64,000 nucleotides of DNA from Rubrivivax sp. (GTDB lineage Bacteria > Pseudomonadota > Gammaproteobacteria > Burkholderiales > Burkholderiaceae_C), in assembly GCA_020852865.1 (NCBI GenBank), contig JADYZZ010000089.1, positions 1-64,000 of the forward strand, written 5' to 3'. The position numbers and the translations under genes were made by a program. Every line of letters begins with the position of its first letter. Positions within the stretch are counted from its first letter, which is position 1. The notes below the pieces were generated by a model that was given only the letters and a program-made list of their open reading frames with translations, made no database searches and was not told the origin of the DNA. This document shows, in pieces, positions 43,294 to 51,613 of the stretch.

Positions 43294-43670
43294 AAGCCTC
43301 GGATCTCGCCATCGTGCTTGCCGGCGTGCTGCTCAACGCGGTGGCGCAACTGCTGCTCAAGAGCGGGGCCGGCTCGGTCGGACCGATCGGCGGCTGGACA
43401 GCGCTGCGCGGTGCGCTGCCGGCGCTGGCCGTGCATCCCGGCGTGCTCGGCGGGCTCGTCTGCTACGCCGTGTCGGTGCTGGTGTGGATCGTCGCGCTGT
43501 CGCGCGTCGACGTGAGCGTGGCCTATCCGCTGCTGTCGGTGGGCTACGTCGTCAACGCGCTGCTGGCGATGTGGCTGTTCGGCGAGGCGGTGACGCTGCA
43601 GCGCTGGCTGGGCATCGGCATCATCCTGGTCGGCGTGACGCTGGTGGCGCGCTCGGGGCAGGCCGGATGA
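43290..43670 (+). CDS. SMR-family flippase subunit, ArnE/ArnF-like
   Basis: This 126-residue membrane protein has four hydrophobic helices of the small multidrug resistance/DMT fold (LAIVLAGVLLNAVAQLLLKSG, LGGLVCYAVSVLVWIVALSRV, VSVAYPLLSVGYVVNALLAMWLF, WLGIGIILVGVTLVARSG). Members of this type (ArnE/ArnF) translocate undecaprenyl-phospho-Ara4N across the inner membrane. Only one such gene is present, while enterobacteria need two, so this one may act as a homodimer. The start overlaps the arnT stop (ATGA), which supports the functional link. It is followed by a 44-bp palindrome. Confidence 0.85.
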   Translation: MKASDLAIVLAGVLLNAVAQLLLKSGAGSVGPIGGWTALRGALPALAVHPGVLGGLVCYAVSVLVWIVALSRVDVSVAYPLLSVGYVVNALLAMWLFGEAVTLQRWLGIGIILVGVTLVARSGQAG

Positions 43671-43686
43671 GCGCACCGGTCGAGTG

Positions 43687-43730
43687 CCTGTGAAGATATG
43701 AATCGTCGGCGTGATTCGTATGTTCACAGG
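43687..43730. repeat. 44-bp dispersed palindromic element, copy 2
   Basis: Arms of 18 bases (CCTGTGAAGATATGAATC and GATTCGTATGTTCACAGG, 16 of 18 paired) flank an 8-base loop. It aligns without gaps to copy 1 at 26952 with 36 of 44 identities. Its right arm contains the in-frame ATG at 43720 of the next gene, and its loop and right arm supply the GTG at 43711. Confidence 0.88.
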
Positions 43731-44850
43731 CTCTGAGCCCTTCCTGCCGTTCACCCGGCCGTCGATCGACGAGGAGACCATCGCCGCCGTGGTCGATGTG
43801 CTGCGCTCGGGCTGGATCACCACCGGCCCGCGCTGCCGCGAGCTCGAGGCCGCCCTCGGGGCGCGCCTGGGCGGGCGGCCCGTGCGCGTGGCGAGCTCGG
43901 CCACGGCCGCACTGGCGCTGGCGCTGCGCATCGCCGGCGTCGGCCCCGGCGACGAGGTGGTGACGACGCCGCTTTCGTGGGTGGCCACGTCCAACGTCGT
44001 GCTCGAGCTCGGCGCGACGCCGGTCTTCGTCGATGTCGACCCGGCCACGCGCAACATCGACCTCGAGCGCGCCGCGGCCGCGGTGACGCCGCGCACGCGC
44101 GCGCTACTGCCGGTCGATCTGGCCGGCCTGCCGGTCGATCGCGACCGCCTGGCCGCGCTGGCCGCGCGCCATCGCCTGCGCGTCGTCGAGGACGCGGCGC
44201 AGTCGATGGGGGCGCAATGGGGCGGGCGCGAGATCGGCAGCTTCGGCGACCTCGTCTCGTTCAGCTTCCACCCGAACAAGAACATCACCACCATCGAGGG
44301 CGGCTGCCTGGTGCTGAACGACGAGCACGAGGCGCGCCTGTTCGAGAAACTGCGGCTGCAGGGCGTGACGCGCCACGCCGACGGCGGCATGGACGTCGAC
44401 GTGCTCGGCGGCAAGTGCAACCTCACCGACGTGGCCGCGGCCGTCGGCCTCGGCCAGCTGCGGCGGCTCGACGAGTTCAACGCGCGCCGGCGCGCGCTGG
44501 CGCGACGGTACTTCGAGTGTTTCCCGCGCACGCTCGGCTTCGAACTGCCGCCGGCCGATTTCGAGCGCAGCAACTGGCACATGTTCCAGCCGCTGCTGCC
44601 GCCGGGCGTCGACCGCGGCCGCTTCATCGAGTCGATGCGCGCCGAGGGCATCGGCGTCGGCGTGCACTACCCGGCGCTGCACCTGTTCACGCTGTACCGC
44701 GCGCGCGGCCACCGCGAAGGCGAGTTCCCTCATGCCGAGGACATCGGCCGGCGCACCGTGACGCTGCCGCTGTTCCCGGCGATGGCCGACGCCGACGTCG
44801 AGCGGGTCTGTGCCGCGCTCGGGCGCGCGCTGCGCGGAGCCGCGGCGTGA
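43711..44850 (+). CDS. arnB: UDP-4-amino-4-deoxy-L-arabinose aminotransferase (ArnB-like)
   Basis: This is a DegT/DnrJ/EryC1/StrS-family PLP aminotransferase of about 379 residues. It makes UDP-Ara4N from the 4-keto sugar. The core begins FLPFTRPSIDEETIAAV; PLP contacts include SSATAALALAL, TTPLSWVATSNVV and VEDAAQSMGAQW, and the Schiff-base lysine is in FHPNKNITTIEGG. GVHYPALHLFTLYR is typical of ArnB. The start is uncertain: GTG 43711 or ATG 43720. Both lie inside the palindromic element, so the first residues (MIRMFTGSE) are element-encoded. Its GTGA end overlaps arnC. Confidence 0.92.
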   Translation: MIRMFTGSEPFLPFTRPSIDEETIAAVVDVLRSGWITTGPRCRELEAALGARLGGRPVRVASSATAALALALRIAGVGPGDEVVTTPLSWVATSNVVLELGATPVFVDVDPATRNIDLERAAAAVTPRTRALLPVDLAGLPVDRDRLAALAARHRLRVVEDAAQSMGAQWGGREIGSFGDLVSFSFHPNKNITTIEGGCLVLNDEHEARLFEKLRLQGVTRHADGGMDVDVLGGKCNLTDVAAAVGLGQLRRLDEFNARRRALARRYFECFPRTLGFELPPADFERSNWHMFQPLLPPGVDRGRFIESMRAEGIGVGVHYPALHLFTLYRARGHREGEFPHAEDIGRRTVTLPLFPAMADADVERVCAALGRALRGAAA

Positions 44851-45845
44851 GCGGACGCAACGGCGTCGACCTGCGCCCCGGCGGCGCCGCCGCCCGCGCA
44901 GCGTCGCCGGCCGGCGTCGCCCTGAGCGTCGTCATCCCGGTCTACAACGAAGAGCCGACGCTGCCGCTGCTGTTCGCCCGGCTGTATCCGGCGCTCGACG
45001 CGCTGGGCATCGACTACGAGATCGTGTTCGTCAACGACGGCAGCGTCGACCGCTCGGCGCAGATCCTGGCCGCGCAGTTCGAGGCGCGGCCCGAGGTCAC
45101 GCGCGTCGTGCTCTTCAACGGCAACTTCGGCCAGCACCGCGCCATCCTCGCCGGCTTCGAGTACAGCCGCGGCGAGCGCGTCGTCACGCTCGACGCCGAC
45201 CTGCAGAACCCGCCCGAGGATATCGGCAAGCTGCTGGCCGCGATGGACGCGGGCCACGACTACGTCGGCACGATCCGCCGGCTGCGACAGGACTCGGTGT
45301 GGCGGCGCTGGGCCAGCCTGGCGATGAACCGGCTGCGCGACCGCATCACGCGCATCCGCATGACGGATCAGGGCTGCATGATGCGCGCCTACAGCCGCAG
45401 CATCGTGCAGCTGATCAACCAGTGCGGCGAGATGAACACCTTCATCCCGGCGCTGGCCTACCAGTTCGCGCGCACGCCCACCGAGATCGAGGTCGGGCAC
45501 GAGGAGCGCGCGGCCGGCGAATCCAAGTATTCGCTGTACAGCCTGATCCGGCTCAACTTCGACCTCGTCACCGGCTTCTCGGTCGTGCCGCTGCAGTGGT
45601 TCTCGATGCTCGGCATGGCGGTCTCGGTGGGCGCCGCCGCGCTCGTCGTGCTGCTGGTGGCGCGGCGCATCGTCATCGGGCCCGAGGAGGGCGGGCTGTT
45701 CACGCTGTTCGCGATCGCCTTCCTGCTCGTCGGTCTGGCGCTGTTCGGCATCGGCCTCCTGGGCGAGTACATCGGCCGCATCTATCAGGAGGTGCGCTCG
45801 CGCCCGCGCTACGTCGTGAGCGCCGTGCTGGAGCGCCGGCCGTGA
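44847..45845 (+). CDS. arnC: undecaprenyl-phosphate glycosyltransferase (ArnC-like, GT2)
   Basis: This 332-residue GT2 enzyme transfers the formylated 4-amino-arabinose to undecaprenyl phosphate on the cytoplasmic side. The GT-A domain has SVVIPVYNEEPTLP, the metal-binding LDADLQNPPEDI and the acceptor segment TDQGCMMRAYSRSIVQLI. Two C-terminal transmembrane helices (WFSMLGMAVSVGAAALVVLLVA, FTLFAIAFLLVGLALFGIGLLGEYIG) anchor it. The GTG start overlaps the arnB stop. DPM1/GtrB-type enzymes look similar, but the cluster favours ArnC. Confidence 0.9.
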   Translation: MSGRNGVDLRPGGAAARAASPAGVALSVVIPVYNEEPTLPLLFARLYPALDALGIDYEIVFVNDGSVDRSAQILAAQFEARPEVTRVVLFNGNFGQHRAILAGFEYSRGERVVTLDADLQNPPEDIGKLLAAMDAGHDYVGTIRRLRQDSVWRRWASLAMNRLRDRITRIRMTDQGCMMRAYSRSIVQLINQCGEMNTFIPALAYQFARTPTEIEVGHEERAAGESKYSLYSLIRLNFDLVTGFSVVPLQWFSMLGMAVSVGAAALVVLLVARRIVIGPEEGGLFTLFAIAFLLVGLALFGIGLLGEYIGRIYQEVRSRPRYVVSAVLERRP

Positions 45846-46786
45846 TTCCCGCGGCGCGCGCCGTCGTCTTCGCCTATCACGACGTCGGCGTGCGTTGCCT
45901 CGACGCGGTGCTGGCCGCCGGCGTCGAGGTGCCGCTCGTCTTCACGCACCGCGACCAGCCGGGCGAGGCGATCTGGTTCGCCAGCGTCGCCGAACTGGCG
46001 CGGCGGCGCGGCATCGCGTGCCGGGTGCCCGAGGATCCGAACACCGACGAGGTGTTCGAAGCCTGCCGCGCCGCGCAGCCCGATTTTCTCTTTTCCTTCT
46101 ACTACCGCCGCATGCTCGGGCCGGCGCTGCTCGCGCTGGCGCCGCGCGGCGCGTACAACCTGCACGGCTCGCTGCTGCCGCGCTGCCGCGGCCGCGCGCC
46201 GGTCAACTGGGCCATCGTCAACGGCGAACGCGAGACCGGCGCCACGCTGCACGTGATGGACGTCAAGCCCGACCACGGCGCGATCGTCGACCAGGAGGCG
46301 GTGCCGATCGGCGCCGACGACACCGCGCGCGAGGTGTTCGACCGCGTCACCGAGGCTGCCGCGCGCGTGGTGGCGCGCAGCGTGCCGCGGCTGGTGGCCG
46401 GCACCGCCGCGTTCAGGCCGCAGCGCCACATCCCGGGCCAGTACTTCGGCGGGCGCAGGCCGGAGGACGGACGCCTGGGCGCCGACTGGCCGGCGCAGCG
46501 TCTGCACGATCTGGTGCGCGGCGTCGCGCCGCCCGAGTACCCGGGCGCCTTCTTCGACGCCGCGGGGCGGCGCATCGCGGTCGACCGCACGCGCGTCGCG
46601 CGCGCGCCGGGCGAGGCGCGGGCGCCGGGCCGCTTTTCGATGCACGCGCGCGCTGGCGCACTGTGGATCGACGCCGCCGACGGCGGCCGGTTGCAGGTGC
46701 TGCGCGCCCGGATCGACGGCGGGCCGCTCGACGCCGCAACGTTCGCGGCGCACTGGGGCGACGCGGCGCTGCAGCCCGATCCCTGA
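45842..46786 (+). CDS. UDP-Ara4N formyltransferase (ArnA N-domain as a separate protein)
   Basis: This 314-residue protein matches the N-terminal half of enterobacterial ArnA, which formylates UDP-Ara4N using N10-formyltetrahydrofolate. The catalytic set is visible: Asn106 and His108 in AYNLHGSLLPRCRGRAPVNW and Asp144 in DVKPDHGAIV. A C-terminal OB-like domain follows (residues ~205-314). The GTG start overlaps the arnC stop. It ends before the decarboxylase gene, so the two ArnA activities are encoded separately here, 38 bp apart. Confidence 0.9.
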   Translation: MIPAARAVVFAYHDVGVRCLDAVLAAGVEVPLVFTHRDQPGEAIWFASVAELARRRGIACRVPEDPNTDEVFEACRAAQPDFLFSFYYRRMLGPALLALAPRGAYNLHGSLLPRCRGRAPVNWAIVNGERETGATLHVMDVKPDHGAIVDQEAVPIGADDTAREVFDRVTEAAARVVARSVPRLVAGTAAFRPQRHIPGQYFGGRRPEDGRLGADWPAQRLHDLVRGVAPPEYPGAFFDAAGRRIAVDRTRVARAPGEARAPGRFSMHARAGALWIDAADGGRLQVLRARIDGGPLDAATFAAHWGDAALQPDP

Positions 46787-46824
46787 TCCGCATCACCCCT
46801 CACCCTTCGAGCAGGAAGCACGCA

Positions 46825-47877
46825 GTGCGCAAGATCCTCATCCTCGGCGTCAACGGCTTCATCGGCCACCACCTCACGCGGCGTCTCGTCGACGCCGGCG
46901 ACTGGCAGGTCTTCGGCATGGACATGCATGCCGAGCGCGTCGCATCCTGGATCGGTCACCCCCGGTTCCACTACTTCGAGGGCGACATCACGATCAACAG
47001 GGAGTGGATCGAGTACCACGTCAAGAAGTGCGACGTCGTGCTGCCGCTGGTGGCCATCGCCACGCCGGCCACCTACGTGACCGATCCGCTGCGCGTCTTC
47101 GAACTCGACTTCGAGGCCAACCTGGCGATCGTGCGCCAGTGCGTGAAGTACGGCAGGCGCGTCGTCTTCCCGAGCACGAGCGAGGTCTACGGCATGTGCC
47201 GCGACGAGGCCTTCGATCCCGACCGCTCGCCGCTCACCTACGGCCCGATCAACAAGCCGCGCTGGATCTACGCCTGCTCCAAGCAGCTGCTCGACCGCGT
47301 GATCCATGCCTACGGCCAGCAGCAGGGGCTCGTCTACACGCTGTTCCGCCCGTTCAACTGGATCGGCCCCGGGCTGGACAGCCTGCACGCGGCCAAGGAG
47401 GGCTCGAGCCGCGTCATCACGCAGTTCCTCGGCCACATCGTGCGCGGCGAGCCGATCCAGCTCGTCGACGGCGGCGCGCAGCGGCGCTGCTTCACCGACG
47501 TGAGCGACGGCATCGACGCGCTCTACCGCATCCTCGTCAACGAGGGCGGGCGCGCCGACGGCGGCATCTTCAACATCGGCAATCCGGCCAACGACCTGTC
47601 GGTGCGCGAGCTGGCCGAGCTGATGCTGGCCATGGCGCTCGAGCGCCCCGAGTTCGCCGAGTCGGCGCGCCGCGTGCGGCTCGAGGAGACGACGGCGGGC
47701 GCCTACTACGGCAGCGGCTATCAGGACGTCGAGCGGCGCGTGCCTTCGATCGCCAGCACGCAGGCCGCGCTCGGCTGGACGCCGCTGGTGTCGATGCGCG
47801 CCGCGCTCGAGCGGCTGTTCGACCATTACCGCGGCGAGGTCGAGGCGGCGCGTCAGCTCGTCGACGGCGGCACGTGA
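46825..47877 (+). CDS. UDP-glucuronic acid oxidative decarboxylase (ArnA C-domain as a separate protein)
   Basis: This 350-residue SDR-family NAD enzyme matches the C-terminal half of ArnA, which oxidises and decarboxylates UDP-glucuronate to UDP-4-keto-arabinose. It has the Rossmann motif GVNGFIGHHL, the serine/glutamate site STSEVYGMC, the Y-x3-K pair in IYACSKQLLDR, and the specificity segment FRPFNWIGPGLD. The GTG start has AGGAAG upstream. It sits between the formyltransferase and the deformylase. Bifunctional ArnA is the enterobacterial form; a two-gene form is not rare in betaproteobacteria. Confidence 0.92.
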   Translation: MRKILILGVNGFIGHHLTRRLVDAGDWQVFGMDMHAERVASWIGHPRFHYFEGDITINREWIEYHVKKCDVVLPLVAIATPATYVTDPLRVFELDFEANLAIVRQCVKYGRRVVFPSTSEVYGMCRDEAFDPDRSPLTYGPINKPRWIYACSKQLLDRVIHAYGQQQGLVYTLFRPFNWIGPGLDSLHAAKEGSSRVITQFLGHIVRGEPIQLVDGGAQRRCFTDVSDGIDALYRILVNEGGRADGGIFNIGNPANDLSVRELAELMLAMALERPEFAESARRVRLEETTAGAYYGSGYQDVERRVPSIASTQAALGWTPLVSMRAALERLFDHYRGEVEAARQLVDGGT

Positions 47878-48782
47878 ACGACGCCATCGTCCTCAAGGTC
47901 GACGTCGACACCTGGCGCGGCACGCGCGAGGGCGTGCCGCTGCTGGCGGCCCTGCTCGAGCGGCGGCACGCGCAGGCGACCTTCCTCTTCAGCCTCGGCC
48001 CCGACCACACCGGACGCGCCGTGCGGCGCGCGCTGCGGCCGGGCTTCGCGCAGAAGGTCGCGCGCACCTCGGTGCTCGAGCATTACGGCCTGCGCACGCT
48101 GCTGTACGGCACGCTGCTGCCGGGGCCCGACATCGGGCGGCGCGAGGCCGCCACGCTGCGTGCGGTGGCGGCGGCCGGCTTCGAGTGCGGCGTGCATTGC
48201 TGGGACCATGTGCGCTGGCAGGACGGCGTCGCCCGCGCCGGCGCGGCCTGGACGAATGCCGAGATGGATCGCGCCTGCGGCCGCTTCGGCGAAGTGTTCG
48301 GTCGGGCGCCCGCGCTGCACGGCGCGGCCGGCTGGCAGATGAACGAGCACGCCTTTGCTGCCGAGCTGCGCTGCGGCTTCGAGCTTGCTTCGGACTGCCG
48401 CGGCCGCACGCCCTTTCTCCCGGTGGATGCGGCCGGCCGCACGATCGGCCCGCCGCAGTGGCCGACCACGCTGCCCACCTTCGACGAGCTGCTCGGCCGC
48501 GACGGCTGCGACCCCGGCAACGTCGAGCGTGCGGTGCTGGCCGCGTGTGCGCAGCGCGCCGGCCCCCAGGTCTACACGCTGCACGCCGAACTCGAAGGCG
48601 GCAAGCTGCGGCCGGCCTTCGAGCGGCTGCTCGGGGCCTGGGCCGCCGAGGGGCGGCGTTGCGTCGGCCTGCTGCAGGCGCAGGCGGCCCACGCGGCGAC
48701 GCTGCCGCGCTGCACCGTGGTCGCCGGCAGCGTGCCGGGGCGCAGCGGCATGCTGGCGCTGCAGGGGCCGGCGCCGGGCTGA
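47874..48782 (+). CDS. arnD: 4-deoxy-4-formamido-L-arabinose-phosphoundecaprenol deformylase (ArnD-like)
   Basis: This 302-residue NodB-type polysaccharide deacetylase removes the formyl group from the undecaprenyl-linked sugar before flipping. The metal site residues are in KVDVDTWRGTREGVP and FECGVHCWDHVRWQD. The GAAGWQMNE segment and QVYTLHAELEGG near the C-terminus match ArnD. The GTG start overlaps the preceding stop. It is the last gene of the cluster; the following HD-GYP gene starts 105 bp later. Confidence 0.9.
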   Translation: MNDAIVLKVDVDTWRGTREGVPLLAALLERRHAQATFLFSLGPDHTGRAVRRALRPGFAQKVARTSVLEHYGLRTLLYGTLLPGPDIGRREAATLRAVAAAGFECGVHCWDHVRWQDGVARAGAAWTNAEMDRACGRFGEVFGRAPALHGAAGWQMNEHAFAAELRCGFELASDCRGRTPFLPVDAAGRTIGPPQWPTTLPTFDELLGRDGCDPGNVERAVLAACAQRAGPQVYTLHAELEGGKLRPAFERLLGAWAAEGRRCVGLLQAQAAHAATLPRCTVVAGSVPGRSGMLALQGPAPG

Positions 48783-48887
48783 AGCGCGCGCCGGCGCCGG
48801 CGCACGGCACGAACGGGCGCCTCAAGCCCTGCGGCCCGGGCGCCGATATCAGGCCGATCCCGCCGCAACGGCCACAGCGACCCCACC

Positions 48888-50129
48888 GTGCTCAGGAAGA
48901 TCCCCGTCGACCAGCTCCGCCTGGGCATGCATCTGCATGCCTTCGAGGGATCCTGGATCAACCATCCGTTCTGGCGCACGCGCTTCGTCATCGACAGCGC
49001 TGCCCAGCTCGACGCGGTGCGGCGCAGCGGCGTCGCCGAATGCTGGATCGACCCGCGGCTCGGGCTCGACGTCCAGGACGACGCGATCACGATGCCGCCG
49101 CCGGCGCGCCCGCCGCCGGCGGCTGCGCCGGTGCTGCCCGATCGAGCCGAGCCCGCAGCCGTGTCGGCTGCGTTCTCGGAGGAGCTGGAGAAGGCCGCGG
49201 CGATCTGCCGGCGCGGGCGCGAGCAGGTGGCGTCGATGTTCGCCGAGGCGCGCATGGGGCGCACGATCGACGCCGAAGCCTGCCTGCCTCTGGTGGAGGA
49301 CATCTCGCGCTCGGTCGAGCGCAACGCCGGGGCGCTGGTCAGCCTGGCGCGGCTGAAGACGCGCGACGACTACACCTACATGCACTCGGTCGCGGTGTGC
49401 GCGCTGATGGTGGCGCTGGCGCGCCGGCTCGGCCACGACGACGCGGCCTGCCGCCAGGCCGGGCTGGCCGGACTCGTGCACGACATCGGCAAGGCGCTGA
49501 TGCCCGCCGACGTGCTGCAAAAGCCCGGCGCACTGACCGACGACGAAATGGGCGTGATGCGTACGCATCCCGAACGCGGCCATGCGCTGCTGGCCGAGAC
49601 CGGCAGCACGCCGGCGAGCGCCCTCGAGGTGACGCTGCACCACCACGAGCGTGTCGACGGTCGCGGCTATCCGCACGGCCTGGCCGGCGAGCGCCTGACG
49701 CTGCTCGCCCGCATGGGCGCGGTGTGCGACGTGTACGACGCGATCACCTCCAACCGGCCCTACAAGGCGGGCTGGGATCCGGCCGAGTCGATCGCGCGCA
49801 TGGCGTCGTGGACAGGCCACTTCGACAAGGCCGTGCTCGCGGCCTTCGTGCACAGCCTCGGCATCTATCCCACCGGCTCGATCGTGCGCCTGCAATCCGG
49901 CCGGATCGGCGTCGTCGTCGAGCAGAACGCGTCGGCGCTGACCGCGCCGGTGGTGCGCGCGTTCTTCTCGACGAAGTCGCAGCTGCACATCACGCCTGAA
50001 CGCATCGATCTCGCGCGGCCGGGCTGCCACGACCGCATCGTCGCGCGCGAGGGCGGCGCCGCGGCGCAGTTCAGGCACGCCGACGAGCTCTGGGCCGACC
50101 CCGAGGTGCTGCGCAAGGCGCGCGCCTGA
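48888..50129 (+). CDS. HD-GYP domain c-di-GMP phosphodiesterase
   Basis: This 413-residue protein has an N-terminal DUF3391-like segment (VDQLRLGMHLHAFEGSWINHPFW, through ~100) and a C-terminal HD-GYP domain. The metal-binding HD is in GLVHDIGKALMPADVLQKPG. The later HTHPERGHALL-like segment (MRTHPERGHALL), HHHERVDGRGYPHGL and the downstream DVYDAITSNRPYK are intact, so it is predicted to hydrolyse c-di-GMP. The start is a GTG at 48888 with no strong ribosome site. No phosphorylation (REC) domain is present, so its input is unclear. Confidence 0.92.
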   Translation: MLRKIPVDQLRLGMHLHAFEGSWINHPFWRTRFVIDSAAQLDAVRRSGVAECWIDPRLGLDVQDDAITMPPPARPPPAAAPVLPDRAEPAAVSAAFSEELEKAAAICRRGREQVASMFAEARMGRTIDAEACLPLVEDISRSVERNAGALVSLARLKTRDDYTYMHSVAVCALMVALARRLGHDDAACRQAGLAGLVHDIGKALMPADVLQKPGALTDDEMGVMRTHPERGHALLAETGSTPASALEVTLHHHERVDGRGYPHGLAGERLTLLARMGAVCDVYDAITSNRPYKAGWDPAESIARMASWTGHFDKAVLAAFVHSLGIYPTGSIVRLQSGRIGVVVEQNASALTAPVVRAFFSTKSQLHITPERIDLARPGCHDRIVAREGGAAAQFRHADELWADPEVLRKARA

Positions 50130-50173
50130 TGCGCGCGCCCGTCTGCCGTTGCCCGATCCTCGCGCGGGCGCGC

Positions 50174-50527
50174 TCAGGCCGCTTGCAGCGCCGCCAGGTA
50201 CAGGCGCGCCGAGCGCGCCCCGGAGCGGCAGAACACCAGGATGGGACGCGGCAGCTCGGCCATCAGGCGGGCGAAGGCGGCTACCTGGGCGGGCGACTGG
50301 TATGCGCCGTCGACCGGCAGGAAGCGGTATTCGAGCCCGGCGGCGCGGGCCGCGGCTTCGAGCGCCGCATGGGTCGGCTGGTCGGGGCCGTGCTCGAAGT
50401 CGGGGCGGTTGTTGACGACGCTGCGAAAGCCCAGGCGCGCCGCCTCGGCCATCGCCTCGGGCCCGAGTTGCGGCGCGACGCAGACGTCGGGAGCCAGGGC
50501 GCGCAGCGGCAGACCGGAGCCGCTCAT
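50174..50527 (-). CDS. TIGR01244-type phosphatase-fold sulfurtransferase/phosphatase
   Basis: This 117-residue protein matches the small DSP-phosphatase-like family (TIGR01244, COG3453, the N-terminal domain of Blh proteins). The GFRSVVNNRPDFEHGPDQPT segment and the active-site loop ILVFCRSGARSA (Cys-x5-Arg) are diagnostic. Family members are linked to sulfide or biofilm-related hydrolase operons, but activity is not well established. Its 3' end faces the HD-GYP gene and it lies 33 bp after the YqeY gene on the same strand. Confidence 0.88.
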   Translation of the reverse strand: MSGSGLPLRALAPDVCVAPQLGPEAMAEAARLGFRSVVNNRPDFEHGPDQPTHAALEAAARAAGLEYRFLPVDGAYQSPAQVAAFARLMAELPRPILVFCRSGARSARLYLAALQAA

Positions 50528-50560
50528 CGGGTCATCTTGCCGAACGACGCGCGCGCCGCC

Positions 50561-51010
50561 TCAGCGCGCCGCCAGCGCCTGCTTGACGGCGGCACTCACC
50601 GCCGCCATCTCGGCCTGGCCGGCCAGGCGCGCCTTGGCCGCCTGCATCACGCGGCCCAGGTCGCCCGCGCCCCGGGCGTCGAGCTCGGCCACGAGCGCGC
50701 GCACCGCAGCGGCCACTTCGTCGGCCGACAGGCGCTGCGGCAGGTAGGCCTGGAGCCAGCGCACTTCGGCCGACTCCTTGTCGACGAGGTCGGTGCGGCC
50801 GGCCTGCGCGAACGCGTCGATCGAATCGCGCCGTTGCTTGATGAGCTTGTCGACGAGGCCGACGATCGCCGCCTCGTCGAGCTCGATGCGCTCGTCGACC
50901 TCGCGCTGCTTGATCGCGGCGAGCAGCATGCGGATGGTCGACAGATGCTCGGCGTGCCTGGCGCGCAGGGCCGCCTTCATGTCGTCCTGGATGCGTTCCT
51001 TCAGGCCCAT
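50561..51010 (-). CDS. yqeY: GatB/YqeY domain protein
   Basis: This 149-residue all-helical protein is a stand-alone GatB/YqeY domain (MGLKERIQDDMKAALRARHAEHLSTIRMLLAAIKQ; ESAEVRWLQAYLPQRLSADEV; GDLGRVMQAAKARLAGQAEMAAVSAAVKQAL). The domain in GatB binds tRNA; the free-standing form has no settled role. It lies 84 bp downstream of rpsU on the same strand, the standard rpsU-yqeY order of betaproteobacteria, where dnaG and rpoD usually follow. Here they do not. Confidence 0.94.
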   Translation of the reverse strand: MGLKERIQDDMKAALRARHAEHLSTIRMLLAAIKQREVDERIELDEAAIVGLVDKLIKQRRDSIDAFAQAGRTDLVDKESAEVRWLQAYLPQRLSADEVAAAVRALVAELDARGAGDLGRVMQAAKARLAGQAEMAAVSAAVKQALAAR

Positions 51011-51094
51011 GGTGCGGATGGTCGGGTCGATGCGAAGACAACGACGCCCGCAGGGCGAACCGTGCGGGCGCGGCGCTGCCGGGGCTGCGGCGAA

Positions 51095-51307
51095 TCAGTA
51101 CAGCTTCTTGGGCAGCTGCATGCTGCGCACGCGCTTGAAGTGGCGCTTCACCGCGGCCGCCTTCTTGCGCTTGCGCTCCGAGGTGGGCTTCTCGTAGAAC
51201 TCACGTGCCCGCAGTTCGGTCAAGAGGCCCAGCTTCTCGATCGTGCGCTTGAAGCGCCTCAGCGCAACGTCGAAGGGCTCGTTTTCTTTGACGCGGATCG
51301 TGGTCAT
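51095..51307 (-). CDS. rpsU: 30S ribosomal protein S21
   Basis: The complete 70-residue S21: [20 protein letters not shown] at the N-terminus, followed by the basic helix-rich [19 protein letters not shown] and the end [10 protein letters not shown]21 is needed for translation initiation on leadered mRNAs. A promoter-like TATAAT lies 54 bp upstream of the start. The yqeY gene is its operon partner; dnaG/rpoD are absent downstream. Confidence 0.98.
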   Translation of the reverse strand: MTTIRVKENEPFDVALRRFKRTIEKLGLLTELRAREFYEKPTSERKRKKAAAVKRHFKRVRSMQLPKKLY

Positions 51308-51360
51308 GGACGGGCGAATGCGGGGGGGTTGAGGGTGGTTCGCGAAGGGCGAAGCTCGCT

Positions 51361-51366
51361 ATTATA
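51361..51366 (-). promoter_or_regulatory. -10 box of the rpsU promoter
   Basis: On the minus strand this reads TATAAT, a perfect -10 hexamer in GC-rich surroundings, 54 bp upstream of the rpsU start. No convincing -35 box lies 17 bp away. The transcript would have a short leader of about 45 nt. Confidence 0.5.
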
Positions 51367-51613
51367 TGTCGATGCGCAGGGTGTCGCGGACAGGCGATGA
51401 GGGCGCGCGCCGGGCGGCCGGGCGCGGGCGCGCCGGGGCGGCCGTCGGCACGCCGCCGCGCGCGGGCGGCGCTGCTTTCGTCTTAGGGGTCGGGATGCCG
51501 ATCGCCCTTGCGAGGCGGAGCCGGTCGTACCAAGATCGGCGCTCCCGCAAACCGCGGTGCGATGCCAGACTGCCCGTGGCCCGGCCCGCCCGCAACACCC
51601 GCACCAGCCGATC
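51367..51613. other. intergenic region between rpsU and the GGDEF-like gene
   Basis: This is a divergent intergenic stretch (with the leader, 306 bp between start codons). It holds a low-complexity CG run (51410-51480) and no convincing coding frame, repeat or RNA structure. The region must hold the promoter of the GGDEF-like gene, which I could not place. Confidence 0.4.
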
